DNA of 24,375 nucleotides from JBPOHE01 sp052035915 (GCA_052035915.1 JBPOHE010000166.1:1-24375); one strand, 5' to 3'; counted from the first letter of the stretch, positions 8,280 through 16,178 are shown. Translations and numbers: made by a program. Notes: generated from the sequence alone by a model not told the origin.

Positions 8280-8624
8280 TTAACAAGAATGGCAATAGGC
8301 TTCGGGCAGCCCTGCTATGCGGCATGCCTGTTTGATTCCACCCTTAGGAAACAACTCCTTAAGTGTACTATATGTGCAATGCCAAGCATGAAGCTTTTCC
8401 CCAACCTCTTTAATTAGAATCCTTGGAGACGCCGGAATCTCATTCTCCGCATAATAATCACGCAAGAAATGAATAGCTGCCCAATGACAAGCAGTGAGAA
8501 CCAGCTCTTCTTCTTGGGCCAGTTCCAAAGCCACTTCTTCGGTCCAATCCTGGAAGTTCTGCAAGTGCCCATCGCTTTTCCTCGTGGCGTTTTTTCTTTG
8601 CACTTCATCTAGATATGCGATCAT
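8280..8624 (-). CDS. DsrC/TusE-family sulfur-relay protein
   Basis: A 114-residue protein of DsrC/TusE length. Shared blocks are GHLQNFQDWTEEVALELAQE, a stretch LTACHWAAIHFLRDYYAE, and the C-terminal LFPKGGIKQACRIAGLP. Cys_B (in QAC) is present. In canonical DsrC the second Cys lies 11 residues after Cys_B in a GCV tail. Here Cys residues fall at +10 and +13, in a tail reading CHSC, and position +11 is His. DsrC and TusE carry persulfide in dissimilatory sulfur metabolism or tRNA 2-thiolation. The frame is open up to 8759, but the ATG at 8624 has GGAG six bases upstream and gives the family N-terminus. It is divergent from a class-V PLP enzyme and lower in G+C than surrounding genes. Confidence 0.85.
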   Translation of the reverse strand: MIAYLDEVQRKNATRKSDGHLQNFQDWTEEVALELAQEEELVLTACHWAAIHFLRDYYAENEIPASPRILIKEVGEKLHAWHCTYSTLKELFPKGGIKQACRIAGLPEAYCHSC

Positions 8625-8680
8625 GTTCAACTCCATCCTTAATTCTGTCATATAGTTGGTACGAGTCGTGTTGTTAAGAA

Positions 8681-8708
8681 ATAATAGCATTAACCGCCCA
8701 AGACTCAA
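8681..8708 (-). promoter_or_regulatory. Candidate sigma-70 promoter of the DsrC-like gene
   Basis: On the minus strand TTGAGT (8703-8708) and TATTAT (8681-8686) are separated by 16 bp. Transcription would start about 50 bases before the ATG at 8624. The promoter lies within the 103-bp divergent gap, so it may be co-regulated with the aminotransferase gene. Confidence 0.5.
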
Positions 8709-8727
8709 GATTATCTCTTTTTGACAT

Positions 8728-9855
8728 ATGAGTGCAGATGACTTTAAAGCCGAATTCATGGTCGATTCAGAACTAATCTACCTCAACCATGCTGCTGTTG
8801 CGCCATGGCCGCAACGTACTCGTGATGCTGTCGTACGCTTTGCCGATGAAAACCTTCGTTTTGGCTCACGCAGATACGCTGAATGGGTAGAAGTCGAACA
8901 GTCTCTCAAACGAATGGTGGCCGAACTTCTTAATGCCCCAACAGAAGATGACATCGCTCTGCTAAAAAACACCTCAGAAGGACTTTCTCTTGTCGCCCAG
9001 GGAATAGATTGGCAATCCGGGGATAGCGTGGTATCACTGGCAGAAGAGTTTCCGTCCAATCGTATTCCATGGGAAGCCCTTGCTGATCAGGGTGTTGCGT
9101 TAAAAACCGTGTCTATTTTCTCAGATGATCCAGAACAAGCACTGATGAATCGGTGCGGACCAGAAACCCGTGTACTTAGTGTCAGTTCGGTGCAATACAC
9201 GAATGGACTCCGCCTTGATCTCAGGCGCTTGGGGAACTTTTGTCATTCTAACGGGATTCTTTTCTGTGTTGATGCCATCCAAAGTCTTGGAGCCTTTCCA
9301 TTTGACGTCCAGGCATGGCATGTGGATTTCGTCGCGGCCGATGGCCATAAATGGATGCTTGGACCCGAAGGTCTGGCCATATTCTATTGTCGACGCGAGC
9401 TATACAATCACCTGAAATTACGTCAATTCGGCTGGCGAATGGTAGAAGATGCGGGTAATTTCTCCCGCCAGACCTGGTGCCCGGCAAAGAATGCTAGAAG
9501 ATTCGAGGCAGGCAGTCCCAACATGCTAAGTATTCACGCTCTCCATGCGAGCCTGAGCTTGATTAGAGACTTTGGTATACAGAGAATTGATGAAAAAATC
9601 ATCTTTAACACCAAATATTTGATGAATAAGTTGCGCCAACTTGGCTGTGAAATTTTATCTCCAAACTCCGAATGCCGTCTTTCGGGCATAGTTACCTTCC
9701 GTTTACCAGATCACGACCAAAAAGTGATCTATCATCAGTTGATGGATAATGGCGTGATATGCGCGCTCAGAGGTGGAGGCATACGCTTCTCCCCTCATTT
9801 CTATAATCAAGTGGATGAATTCGATAGAGCATGTGAAATACTCTCGGCTTTATAG
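8728..9855 (+). CDS. Class-V aminotransferase-fold PLP enzyme
   Basis: A 375-residue fold-type I PLP enzyme. Visible features are LNHAAVAPWP near the N-terminus, the phosphate-binding NTSEG (81-85), FCVDAIQSLG with Asp182 (pyridine nitrogen) and Gln185, ADGHKWMLGPEG with Schiff-base Lys208, and GGGIRFSPHFYN with Arg353 for the substrate carboxylate. The fold is shared by cysteine desulfurases, isopenicillin-N epimerase-like enzymes and kynureninases. The SufS/CsdA RxGHHC motif is absent. Cys345 (GVICALRGGG) is only eight residues before Arg353 and is not the SufS cysteine by position. So cysteine desulfurase activity is possible but not shown. The start at 8728 lacks a good Shine-Dalgarno; the ATG at 8758 (codon 11) is an alternative. 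It is divergent from the DsrC-like gene, which hints at a shared sulfur role. The codon composition is AT-rich. Confidence 0.87.
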   Translation: MSADDFKAEFMVDSELIYLNHAAVAPWPQRTRDAVVRFADENLRFGSRRYAEWVEVEQSLKRMVAELLNAPTEDDIALLKNTSEGLSLVAQGIDWQSGDSVVSLAEEFPSNRIPWEALADQGVALKTVSIFSDDPEQALMNRCGPETRVLSVSSVQYTNGLRLDLRRLGNFCHSNGILFCVDAIQSLGAFPFDVQAWHVDFVAADGHKWMLGPEGLAIFYCRRELYNHLKLRQFGWRMVEDAGNFSRQTWCPAKNARRFEAGSPNMLSIHALHASLSLIRDFGIQRIDEKIIFNTKYLMNKLRQLGCEILSPNSECRLSGIVTFRLPDHDQKVIYHQLMDNGVICALRGGGIRFSPHFYNQVDEFDRACEILSAL

Positions 9856-9894
9856 TGATTCACCCTATTTAAAGAATATAGCAAATCCATCTGG

Positions 9895-10040
9895 TTCGTT
9901 CTGGATGGCTACCGTGGTTCGTTCGCCTCTTCTTCCCCATACGTATCCGGCGGCATCGCCCCACAGGAGATGACATTCATCTTGAGCAAAAACATTGAGT
10001 TGGCCTGACTGAATCGCCGGTTGCCGAACTTCGAGGTTTT
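9895..10040 (-). pseudogene. IS630-family transposase fragment
   Basis: The minus strand reads ...AIQSGQLNVFAQDE followed by CHLLWGDAAGYVWG and ERTTVAIQNE. In IS630 transposases QDECHLLWGD holds the second catalytic Asp of the DDE triad and is followed by GYVWG. The match ends near NE and the frame soon stops (TAG at 9865). There is no start, no first Asp and no last Glu, so it cannot be active. Confidence 0.75.
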
Positions 10041-10042
10041 TT

Positions 10043-10087
10043 TATAGCAAGCCTACATCATTCTACGAATGATGTAGGCTTGCTATA
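10043..10087. repeat. Perfect 20-bp inverted repeat of IS630-type ends
   Basis: Arms 10043-10062 and 10068-10087 are exactly complementary around the loop CTACG. Each arm starts TATAGCAAGCCTAC when read inward. It looks like two transposon ends joined with almost nothing between. A T-run precedes it on the plus strand and none follows on either strand, so it is not an ordinary terminator. Confidence 0.8.
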
Positions 10088-10216
10088 GCCTCGAGAACAA
10101 CCTGCCCCTGGGCCGGATCCATTTGCTGGTTCCCAAGCTCCGAGATGGGTGCGGAAAGCGTATCGGATCGACCACGAGAGAGAAGCCGTCACGGCTGGCC
10201 CGCCTGTCAGTCTGCG

Positions 10217-10339
10217 CTTCCGGGCACGCGCGCTTTGACCCGGTTTTCTGTTCTTCTTTAGAGAACAATGATTTTTTACAATAACGCATTGTTCTCGAAA
10301 TCAGAACGAGAAAAGGCCATTTTTCGCCACGGCCCGGAA
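10217..10339. repeat. GAGAACAATA palindromic element, copy A
   Basis: Ends CTTCCGGGC (10217) and GGCCCGGAA (about 10331-10339) are near inverse. Inside, GAGAACAATG (10261-10270) pairs with CATTGTTCTC (10287-10296). Outer GTTCT and AGAAC units allow two further small hairpins. It lies between the aminotransferase and the convergent kup 3' end. It has no coding capacity. Confidence 0.75.
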
Positions 10340-10354
10340 CCCGGTGGTTGTATG

Positions 10355-10384
10355 CGGGTTCCCAGGCTCCAACTTGGAAACCCG
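10355..10384. repeat. Imperfect hairpin downstream of kup (GGTTCCCA-type)
   Basis: CGGGTTCCCAGG and CTTGGAAACCCG pair at 10 of 12 positions, 20 bases beyond the kup stop. A related GGTTCCCAAGCTCC stands at 10128-10141. This is probably a third, short REP-like family. It may stabilise or end the kup transcript, although no T-run follows. Confidence 0.45.
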
Positions 10385-10403
10385 AGGCACCTGCCCTCCC
10401 CCG

Positions 10404-12269
10404 CTATATCTCCAACTGTGTACCCAGTTCAACCACGCGATTGGTCGGGATGCGGAAAAAGTCCGTGGCGCTGGTGGCATTCTTGGTCATGAACGCAAAC
10501 AAACGTTCACGCCAGAGCGCCATGCCGGGCTTGACGTTGGGGATAACGGTTTCCCGGCTTAAGTAGAACGAGGTCTCCATGAGATTCAATTCCTGTCCCA
10601 GCGCTTTGCAGCGGGCGAAAGCCGCGGGGATATCCGGCTCTTCCATGAATCCATAACGGATCTCCAATCGGGAGAACCCTTTGTCAATGTCGTGATAGAC
10701 CAGTTGGTCAGCCTCGTCGACATAGGGCACATCGGCGGTGGTCACCGTCACCAGCACGACACGGGAATGCAGCACCTTGTTGTGCTTCAGATTATGCAAC
10801 AGGGCGGCGGGAATGCCTTCCGGATCCTTGGTGAGAAAAACGCCTGTCCCGCCCACGCGGGGTATGCGGTCACTGATCGCTTGCAGGAAGCTTTCCAAGG
10901 GCAGGCTGTGTTTCGCCATTTCCTGAAAGACCAAGCCGCGCCCCCGCTTCCAGGTGGTGAGGACGGTGAAAGAGAGCAAGCCCATCGCGAGCGGGAACCA
11001 GCCTCCCTGGGGGATCTTGATGATATTGGCGCTGAAGAAGCCAAGATCCACGATGAGAAAGCCGCCCGCCACCAAGGCCACGATGGGCCAGCGCCAACGC
11101 CAGAGATAGAGCATCACGAAGCCGACCAGAATGGTGTCGATGGTCATGGTACCTGTGACCGCCACCCCATAGGCGGAGGCCAGATTACTCGATGACTGAA
11201 AGCCCAATACCAGGGCCATGACACCGAGGTAGAGGGTGAGATTGGTGAAGGGCACATAGATCTGGCCCTTCTCCTTGCCAGAGGTGTGCTTGATCAGCAT
11301 GCGCGGGAGATAGCCGAGCAGAATGGCCTGGCGGGCGACCGAAAAGGCGCCGGAAATCACGGCCTGGGAGGCGATCACCGTGGCCATGGTGGCGAGAAAT
11401 ACCATGGGCAGCCCCAATCCTTCCGGCACGAGTAAGTAAAAGGGGTTTTCAATCGCGCCAGGGTTGCTCAGTAAGAGGGCTCCCTGGCCGAAATAATTAC
11501 AGAGCAAGGCGGGCAAGACAAAGAAGAACCAGGCCAGACGGATGGGACGTTTCCCGAAGTGTCCCATGTCCGTGTACAGCGCCTCGCCGCCGGTCACGGC
11601 GAGCACGATGGAACCCAGGGCCAGAAAGCTCTCCCAGGGGTGCGCGGTGAAAAAATGGAGGCCATACCAGGGATTGATCGCCATGAGCACGGCTGGGTTG
11701 GCGGCGATGGCGAGGAGGCCGCACATGGCTATGGCCAGAAACCAAACGCAGGTGATAGGACCGAACAATAGCCCAACCGCCCCCGTGCCTCGTTTCTGGA
11801 TCCAGAACAAGGCCGTAAGCACGACCGTCGTGATGGGCAGCACATAGCTCGCCAGTCTGGGTTCCACGACTTGGAGTCCTTCCACCGCGCTCAACACCGA
11901 GATGGCCGGGGTGATCATGCTGTCACCGTAAAACAGGGCGGCGGCGAAGATGCCGAGCACCCCGATGCCCCAACTCAGTCGACGGCCCTTGGTGATCTCG
12001 GTGACCAGCGCCAAGAGGGCCAGGCTGCCTCCCTCGCCATGGTTGTCGGCCCGCATCATGACGCTGACGTATTTGATGGAGACCAGAATGGTGATGGCCC
12101 AGAAGATGAGTGACAACACCCCCAGGATGTTCTCCGGGATGACGGCCAAGGGGTGAGGGCCGGCCAGGGATTCCTTGATGGCGTACAAAGGGCTGGTGCC
12201 GATGTCTCCATAGACGACGCCGATGGCGCTGATGACGAGGGCCGAGAGATTTTTGTGTTGGGAATCCAT
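10404..12269 (-). CDS. kup: Kup low-affinity potassium transporter
   Basis: A 621-residue KUP/HAK/KT family protein, nearly the length of E. coli Kup (622). The N-terminal GVVYGDIGTSPLYA motif stands at residues about 18-31, followed by about 12 membrane helices and a cytoplasmic C-terminal region of about 170 residues. It imports K+ by proton symport across the inner membrane. The ATG at 12269 has AGAGG six bases upstream. It lies 42 bp after the kdpE-like gene on the same strand, so the three genes probably form one operon. Coupling a Kdp-type two-component system to kup rather than kdpFABC is uncommon. No kdpA, kdpB or kdpC lies in this window. Confidence 0.96.
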   Translation of the reverse strand: MDSQHKNLSALVISAIGVVYGDIGTSPLYAIKESLAGPHPLAVIPENILGVLSLIFWAITILVSIKYVSVMMRADNHGEGGSLALLALVTEITKGRRLSWGIGVLGIFAAALFYGDSMITPAISVLSAVEGLQVVEPRLASYVLPITTVVLTALFWIQKRGTGAVGLLFGPITCVWFLAIAMCGLLAIAANPAVLMAINPWYGLHFFTAHPWESFLALGSIVLAVTGGEALYTDMGHFGKRPIRLAWFFFVLPALLCNYFGQGALLLSNPGAIENPFYLLVPEGLGLPMVFLATMATVIASQAVISGAFSVARQAILLGYLPRMLIKHTSGKEKGQIYVPFTNLTLYLGVMALVLGFQSSSNLASAYGVAVTGTMTIDTILVGFVMLYLWRWRWPIVALVAGGFLIVDLGFFSANIIKIPQGGWFPLAMGLLSFTVLTTWKRGRGLVFQEMAKHSLPLESFLQAISDRIPRVGGTGVFLTKDPEGIPAALLHNLKHNKVLHSRVVLVTVTTADVPYVDEADQLVYHDIDKGFSRLEIRYGFMEEPDIPAAFARCKALGQELNLMETSFYLSRETVIPNVKPGMALWRERLFAFMTKNATSATDFFRIPTNRVVELGTQLEI

Positions 12270-12311
12270 AGTGACCTCTATGGTGTGGTGGTTTGGATGG
12301 TGGCTCGGGAT

Positions 12312-12989
12312 TCAGAAGACGAATCGGTAACCGACACCGGTTTCGGTAAGCAGGTGCCGGGGCTGGGTGGGGTCGACCTCCAGTTTGTGACGCAGCCGGC
12401 CCACATAGACCCGCAAGTAATGACCGTCGGCGCCATGACCCGCTCCCCATATCTCTTGCAGGATCTGACGTTGGGTGAGCACCCGGTCGGGACGGGTGAG
12501 CAACAGGGTCAGGAGACGGTATTCGATGGGGGTCAGATGCACGGGTTCGCCGGCGCGGCTGACTTGGCGCCGCGCCAGATCGACGATCACCTCTCCAAAA
12601 CGAACCTGGGGATCGGCGAGTTCCCGCCCGGCCCGGTGGCGAAGTTGGGCGCGAACTCTGGCCAGCAGTTCGGCTAGGCCGAAGGGCTTGACCAGATAGT
12701 CGTCCGCGCCCGCATCCAGAGCCGCCACCTTGTCCATTTCCAGGTTGCGGGCGGAGAGCACCAGTATGGGCGTGTCCGCCCAGGGGCGCAGTTCGGAGAT
12801 GAAATTCAGTCCATCACCATCGGGGAGACCCAGATCGAGGATGACCAGATCCGGTCTATACTCCCCGGCGGCGGCCAAGCCGGTGGTCAGGTCGCCAGCT
12901 TCCTGCACCTGGCAATCTTCCCCCTGCAGCGCCAGGCGCACGAAGCGGCGGATCTGAGGATCGTCTTCCACCAGCAGGATTGTGCTCAT
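12312..12989 (-). CDS. kdpE: KdpE-like OmpR-family response regulator
   Basis: A 225-residue regulator. The receiver domain has the acidic pair Asp9-Asp10, phospho-acceptor Asp52 (VILDLGLPDGDG), Ser79 and Lys101 (DDYLVKPFG). The C-terminal OmpR/PhoB winged helix includes TPIEYRLLTLL and the final LRHKLEVDP...ETGVGYRFV. Sequence style matches KdpE, which activates K+ uptake genes. The ATG at 12989 is preceded by GGGAGGAGG and overlaps the kinase stop by four bases (ATGA), so the two are translationally coupled. An in-frame GTG-like start at 13004 was not used because the receiver starts at MSTILLVEDD. Likely targets include kup just downstream; this is inference from position. Confidence 0.92.
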   Translation of the reverse strand: MSTILLVEDDPQIRRFVRLALQGEDCQVQEAGDLTTGLAAAGEYRPDLVILDLGLPDGDGLNFISELRPWADTPILVLSARNLEMDKVAALDAGADDYLVKPFGLAELLARVRAQLRHRAGRELADPQVRFGEVIVDLARRQVSRAGEPVHLTPIEYRLLTLLLTRPDRVLTQRQILQEIWGAGHGADGHYLRVYVGRLRHKLEVDPTQPRHLLTETGVGYRFVF

Positions 12990-14509
12990 GGAGCCTCCTC
13001 CCAAACTTCTTCATCCATGGCCGGTGGGGTTCCCAAGGGAAGGCTGAATCTGGCACAGCCGCCTCCCTCGGGGAGATTCTCCAGGCAGAGCCGACCACCA
13101 TGGGCTTCCACGATGGCGTCGCAGATAGCCAGACCGAGGCCGGTACCGGAAGCGCCAGCTGTCCGGCCACGGACGAAGGAAGCGAGGATATCGATGTTGG
13201 CCGGAAAGCCGGGGCCACGGTCGCAAATACTGATCCAGGCCTCACGGCCATCCTGAGCACCCGAGATGGTGATGGCCGTGCCAGGTGGCGTGTGTTTGGC
13301 GGCATTGTCCAACAGATTGCCGATCACCCGTTCGATCAGTATGGCGTCGAACTCCACCAGGGGGAGATCGGGTTCAAGGTTCACCCGTAGCGGATGCCGG
13401 GTCAGTGCCGGTCGCAGCAGTTTGATGGCCGCCCCCACCACCTCTTCCAAGGATTGCCATTCCTTGCACAGGGCCAACCGACCGGCGTTGAGTCGCGCCA
13501 GGTCCAAGAGGTTGCTCACCATGCCCACGAGCTTTTCCGCCTGCTCCCGGAGCGCCAGGGCGGTCTCGTGATGGATGGGTGGCAAGCTTTCTCCCGCGAC
13601 GACCAGGGTGTCGGTCAAACCAACCAGGGCCGTCAGTGGGGTGCGTAGATCGTGGGACAGGCTGGACAGTACCGAATTGCGCAACCTTTCCCCTTCTATC
13701 TGCACCTGGGTGGCCTGAGCCACCTCCACATAGTGCAGGCGTTCCACCGCGATAGCCGTCAGGGTGGCGATGGTTTGCAACAGGGGGCGTTCGCTCGCCA
13801 GGGTGGCGACATCCGTGTCCACTTCCAGTACCCCCCGCACCCGATTGGGCGCGGCCAGGGGTAAATAGATCAGCGTCCGGTCTCCAACCGGGTCCGGGAC
13901 TTCGATGACTTCTCCCAGACCATAGGACTCTTGGGCCGGATTTCGCGGCCCAAGATGGGCAGGCGCGGTTGCAGCCACTGGAAGTTCCCCGCTCGAATCG
14001 GGCAAAAGCAGCCGCGAATGTACCCCGGGTATCCGACTGAGAAAGCGGTTGGTAATCTCCGCCACTTGGGAAACGGCCATGGTCCCGGCCAATTCTCGCG
14101 CCATTTCATACAGGGCCTGGGTGCGACTCGCCCGTTCCAGGGCCTCGATTCTCTGCTGCACTATACGGGAGGCGAGGCGGCTGGTGATCAGGGCCACGGT
14201 CAGCATCACCGCGAAGGTGATCAGATATTGAACGTCGGCCACCGCGAAAGAGAGATGCGGCGGGACCAGAAAAAAATCGAACAGGGCCACGCTGAGAAAG
14301 GAGGCCAGTAAGGCCGGTCCCCAACCGAGATAGAGAGCGATGAAAAACACCGCCAGCAGAAACAGCATCGCCAGATTCACCGGGTCCACCTGGGCGGTGA
14401 GCCATTTGGCGATGATCGCCGTGGCCAGGCAAACGAACAGCGTCAGACCGTATCGATAGGGTCCTCGCACACGGCGGCGATCAATGGGGAAAAGCTGTCT
14501 GGATTTCAT
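12986..14509 (-). CDS. kdpD: KdpD-like sensor histidine kinase lacking the N-terminal sensor
   Basis: A 507-residue kinase with about four membrane helices in residues 19-110 (DUF4118 arrangement). A GAF-like region follows (about 130-260), then HisKA with His286 in LSSLSHDLRTPLTALVG, and a HATPase domain (IGNLLDNAAKHTPPG, DRGPGF, GTGLGLAICDAIVEAHGG). E. coli KdpD is about 894 residues and carries a cytoplasmic KdpD domain plus a UspA-like domain with a Walker motif before the helices. Both are absent here, and no frame upstream encodes them before the SDR gene. The start is uncertain: ATG at 14509 has only a weak GC-rich leader, and TTG at 14551 or ATG at 14548 are alternatives. It overlaps kdpE by ATGA. 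Confidence 0.88.
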   Translation of the reverse strand: MKSRQLFPIDRRRVRGPYRYGLTLFVCLATAIIAKWLTAQVDPVNLAMLFLLAVFFIALYLGWGPALLASFLSVALFDFFLVPPHLSFAVADVQYLITFAVMLTVALITSRLASRIVQQRIEALERASRTQALYEMARELAGTMAVSQVAEITNRFLSRIPGVHSRLLLPDSSGELPVAATAPAHLGPRNPAQESYGLGEVIEVPDPVGDRTLIYLPLAAPNRVRGVLEVDTDVATLASERPLLQTIATLTAIAVERLHYVEVAQATQVQIEGERLRNSVLSSLSHDLRTPLTALVGLTDTLVVAGESLPPIHHETALALREQAEKLVGMVSNLLDLARLNAGRLALCKEWQSLEEVVGAAIKLLRPALTRHPLRVNLEPDLPLVEFDAILIERVIGNLLDNAAKHTPPGTAITISGAQDGREAWISICDRGPGFPANIDILASFVRGRTAGASGTGLGLAICDAIVEAHGGRLCLENLPEGGGCARFSLPLGTPPAMDEEVWEEAP

Positions 14510-14676
14510 GCGGGAGCCGGTATGCCATAAGGGGGCACAGCATGCCATCAAGGCTGTAAAAAAAACGTAAACGCCGATCCTCGAATGAGGACGGAAGCCC
14601 GGACAGCCCAGCGACGGCGCCAGGGCCGGAGGGGAAATTTTTCAGGCTCGCCGAGGCCGCGGAACCCGTACTTCCC

Positions 14677-15573
14677 TCAGCGCCTCCCCCCAGCCGACAC
14701 CCGGGCCATGAGGGCGTCCATGAGGCGGGTGGGAAGCAGATGTTGGAGAACGCCGAAGAGCCGGCTGGGAAAGGTGACCCGGTAACGGGCGCGGGGATGG
14801 CGGCTTTCCAGGGCCAGTATCACCTTGTCGAGCACCGCTTCCGGGGGCAGGGTGAAGGGGGCCGCGGCGCCTTCCTGCACCAGCCGGGCGAGGAGGGATT
14901 GGTATCCCTGGCGATGGACGCTCTGTTCGGCGTCGATGTGCTGTCGCCACAGGCGCAGGGAATTGGCGCGGAAACGGCTCCGGATGGGGCCGGGTTCGAT
15001 CAGCACCACATGGATGCCGCTGCCGCGCAGCTCCAGCCGCAGGGTGTCGGTCAAGCCCTCCAGGGCAAATTTGCTACAGACATAGGCGCCGCGATAGGGC
15101 ATGGCGACGAACCCCAGCAGCGAGCTGTTCTGAATGAGGCGACCTTCCCCCTGGCGCCGCATGATGGGGATCACCCGTCGGGTGAGATCATGCCAGCCAA
15201 GCACATTGGTCTCGAGTTGGGCGCGGAGCACCTCGCGCCGGATGTCCTCCACCGCCCCGGGCTGACCGTAGCCCCCATTATTGAACAGGGCGTAGATGTG
15301 TCCCCGGCTACGCTCGAGCACCTCCCCCAGGGCCTGTTCGATACTGTCGGGGTCATCCAGGTCGAGGCGCAGGGCTTCCAGTCCCTCCTGTCGCAGGCGG
15401 GCAACGTCATCTTCCCGACGGGCGGTGGCGAAGACCCGATAGCCCCGACGCGCCAGACCCTGGGCGGCGCAATAACCGATACCGCTGGAACAACCGGTAA
15501 TGAGAACGGATCTGGCATTCGGGGGGGTATCCATGGCACCTTGACGCATCAGTGGTTGGATGGGAGAACTCAT
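14677..15573 (-). CDS. Short-chain dehydrogenase/reductase (SDR)
   Basis: A 298-residue classical SDR. The NAD(P)-binding TGCSSGIG stands at residues 26-33, NNGG (98-101) replaces the usual NNAG, the catalytic Ser is 150 or 151 (QNSSLLG), and Tyr164-X3-Lys168 (GAYVCSKFALEG) completes the active site. An Arg-rich stretch after the first strand (TARREDD) favours NADP. The substrate is unknown. The ATG at 15573 is preceded by AGGGGATGGAG; ATG at 15534 with AAGG is a shorter option. The kdpD-like gene follows on the same strand after 167 bp, so a shared transcript is possible but unproven. It is divergent from fmdB. Confidence 0.92.
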   Translation of the reverse strand: MSSPIQPLMRQGAMDTPPNARSVLITGCSSGIGYCAAQGLARRGYRVFATARREDDVARLRQEGLEALRLDLDDPDSIEQALGEVLERSRGHIYALFNNGGYGQPGAVEDIRREVLRAQLETNVLGWHDLTRRVIPIMRRQGEGRLIQNSSLLGFVAMPYRGAYVCSKFALEGLTDTLRLELRGSGIHVVLIEPGPIRSRFRANSLRLWRQHIDAEQSVHRQGYQSLLARLVQEGAAAPFTLPPEAVLDKVILALESRHPRARYRVTFPSRLFGVLQHLLPTRLMDALMARVSAGGRR

Positions 15574-15682
15574 TCTCCATCCCCTGGTCGGACGACGTCC
15601 AGCCGTAGCAGGCTTGAGTAGGCTGGTGATCGACCTTATCTGTGCGGCTTCGGTGGTCGAAACGATGCGAAGGTGATACGCG

Positions 15683-16015
15683 ATGCCAATTTATGAATAC
15701 CAGTGCGAGTCCTGTGGCCATGAACTCGAGGTGCTCCAGAAGATGACTGACGCGCCCTTGGTGGAATGTCCCCAGTGTGGCGCCCCGAGTCTGAAAAAAC
15801 GCCTCTCGGCGGTGGGGTTCCGCCTCAAGGGCGGCGGCTGGTACGAGACCGACTTCAAACAGGGCGGCCAGCGAAAGAATCTGCATCAGGACAGCGGCGA
15901 GTCAGCGACGAAAGAAGCGAGCAAGCCTTCGGAGGACAAGGGCCGCGCCGCCACCGAGTCCAACACCACCGCCAAGACCACAGTCGCCCCCTCCCCCGCC
16001 GAAACCACCAAGTAA
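15683..16015 (+). CDS. FmdB-family zinc ribbon protein
   Basis: A 110-residue protein. MPIYEYQCESCGHELEVLQK and CPQCGAPSLKKRLS give the two CXXC knuckles of the FmdB/CxxC_CXXC_SSSS zinc ribbon, ending at the family's GFRLKGGGWYETDF block. Residues about 67-110 are a low-complexity tail rich in Ser, Thr, Lys, Glu and Ala, as in many members. The role is unresolved; annotations as a transcriptional regulator are by history only. The start has AAGGTGA upstream. A palindromic element begins 40 bp after the stop. Confidence 0.93.
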   Translation: MPIYEYQCESCGHELEVLQKMTDAPLVECPQCGAPSLKKRLSAVGFRLKGGGWYETDFKQGGQRKNLHQDSGESATKEASKPSEDKGRAATESNTTAKTTVAPSPAETTK

Positions 16016-16056
16016 CACCAAGGTTCTCTCATCGAGAACAAAGGTCCGGCCAAACA

Positions 16057-16178
16057 TTCCCGGGCCGGAGCGCCTTGGTCCGGTTTTTCGTTCTCCATTA
16101 GAGAACAATATCGCTTAAGGTGAGATATTGTTCTCGTAAAAAGAACAAAAAAGGCCACTTTCAGTCGAGGCCCGGAAG
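16057..16178. repeat. GAGAACAATA palindromic element, copy B
   Basis: Ends TTCCCGGGCC (16057) and CGAGGCCCGGAA (about 16166-16177) are near inverse. The inner pair GAGAACAATA (16101-16110) and TATTGTTCTC (16126-16135) is perfect. GTTCT (16090) and AGAAC (16142) flank it. A detached GTTCTC-tcat-CGAGAAC unit just upstream (16023-16037) resembles the core of copy C. Confidence 0.8.

Larger units (their letters stand above)
9877..10087 (-). mobile_element. Internally deleted IS630-type element
   Basis: A roughly 211-bp relic bounded by TATAGCAAATCC at 9877-9888 and GTAGGCTTGCTATA at 10074-10087, which reads TATAGCAAGCCTAC inward on the minus strand. Both ends abut TA, the usual IS630/Tc1 target duplication. 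The interior keeps about 45 codons of transposase on the minus strand. The same terminal motif (TATAGCAAACCTAC) appears at 24249 beside another transposase end. This links the relic to an element still present nearby. Confidence 0.65.

Noticed and set aside
8625..8759. Longer N-terminus for the DsrC-like gene
   Set aside because: It would overlap the divergent gene and adds non-family residues. GGAG before the ATG at 8624 gives the normal length.
8728..9855. Confident cysteine desulfurase (SufS/CsdA) call
   Set aside because: The Lys and PLP motifs fit the fold, but the SufS RxGHHC active-site motif is missing and Cys345 is not at the same spacing from the Arg.
10043..10087. Intrinsic terminator
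   Set aside because: No T-run follows the stem on either strand. The arms match IS630-type ends instead.
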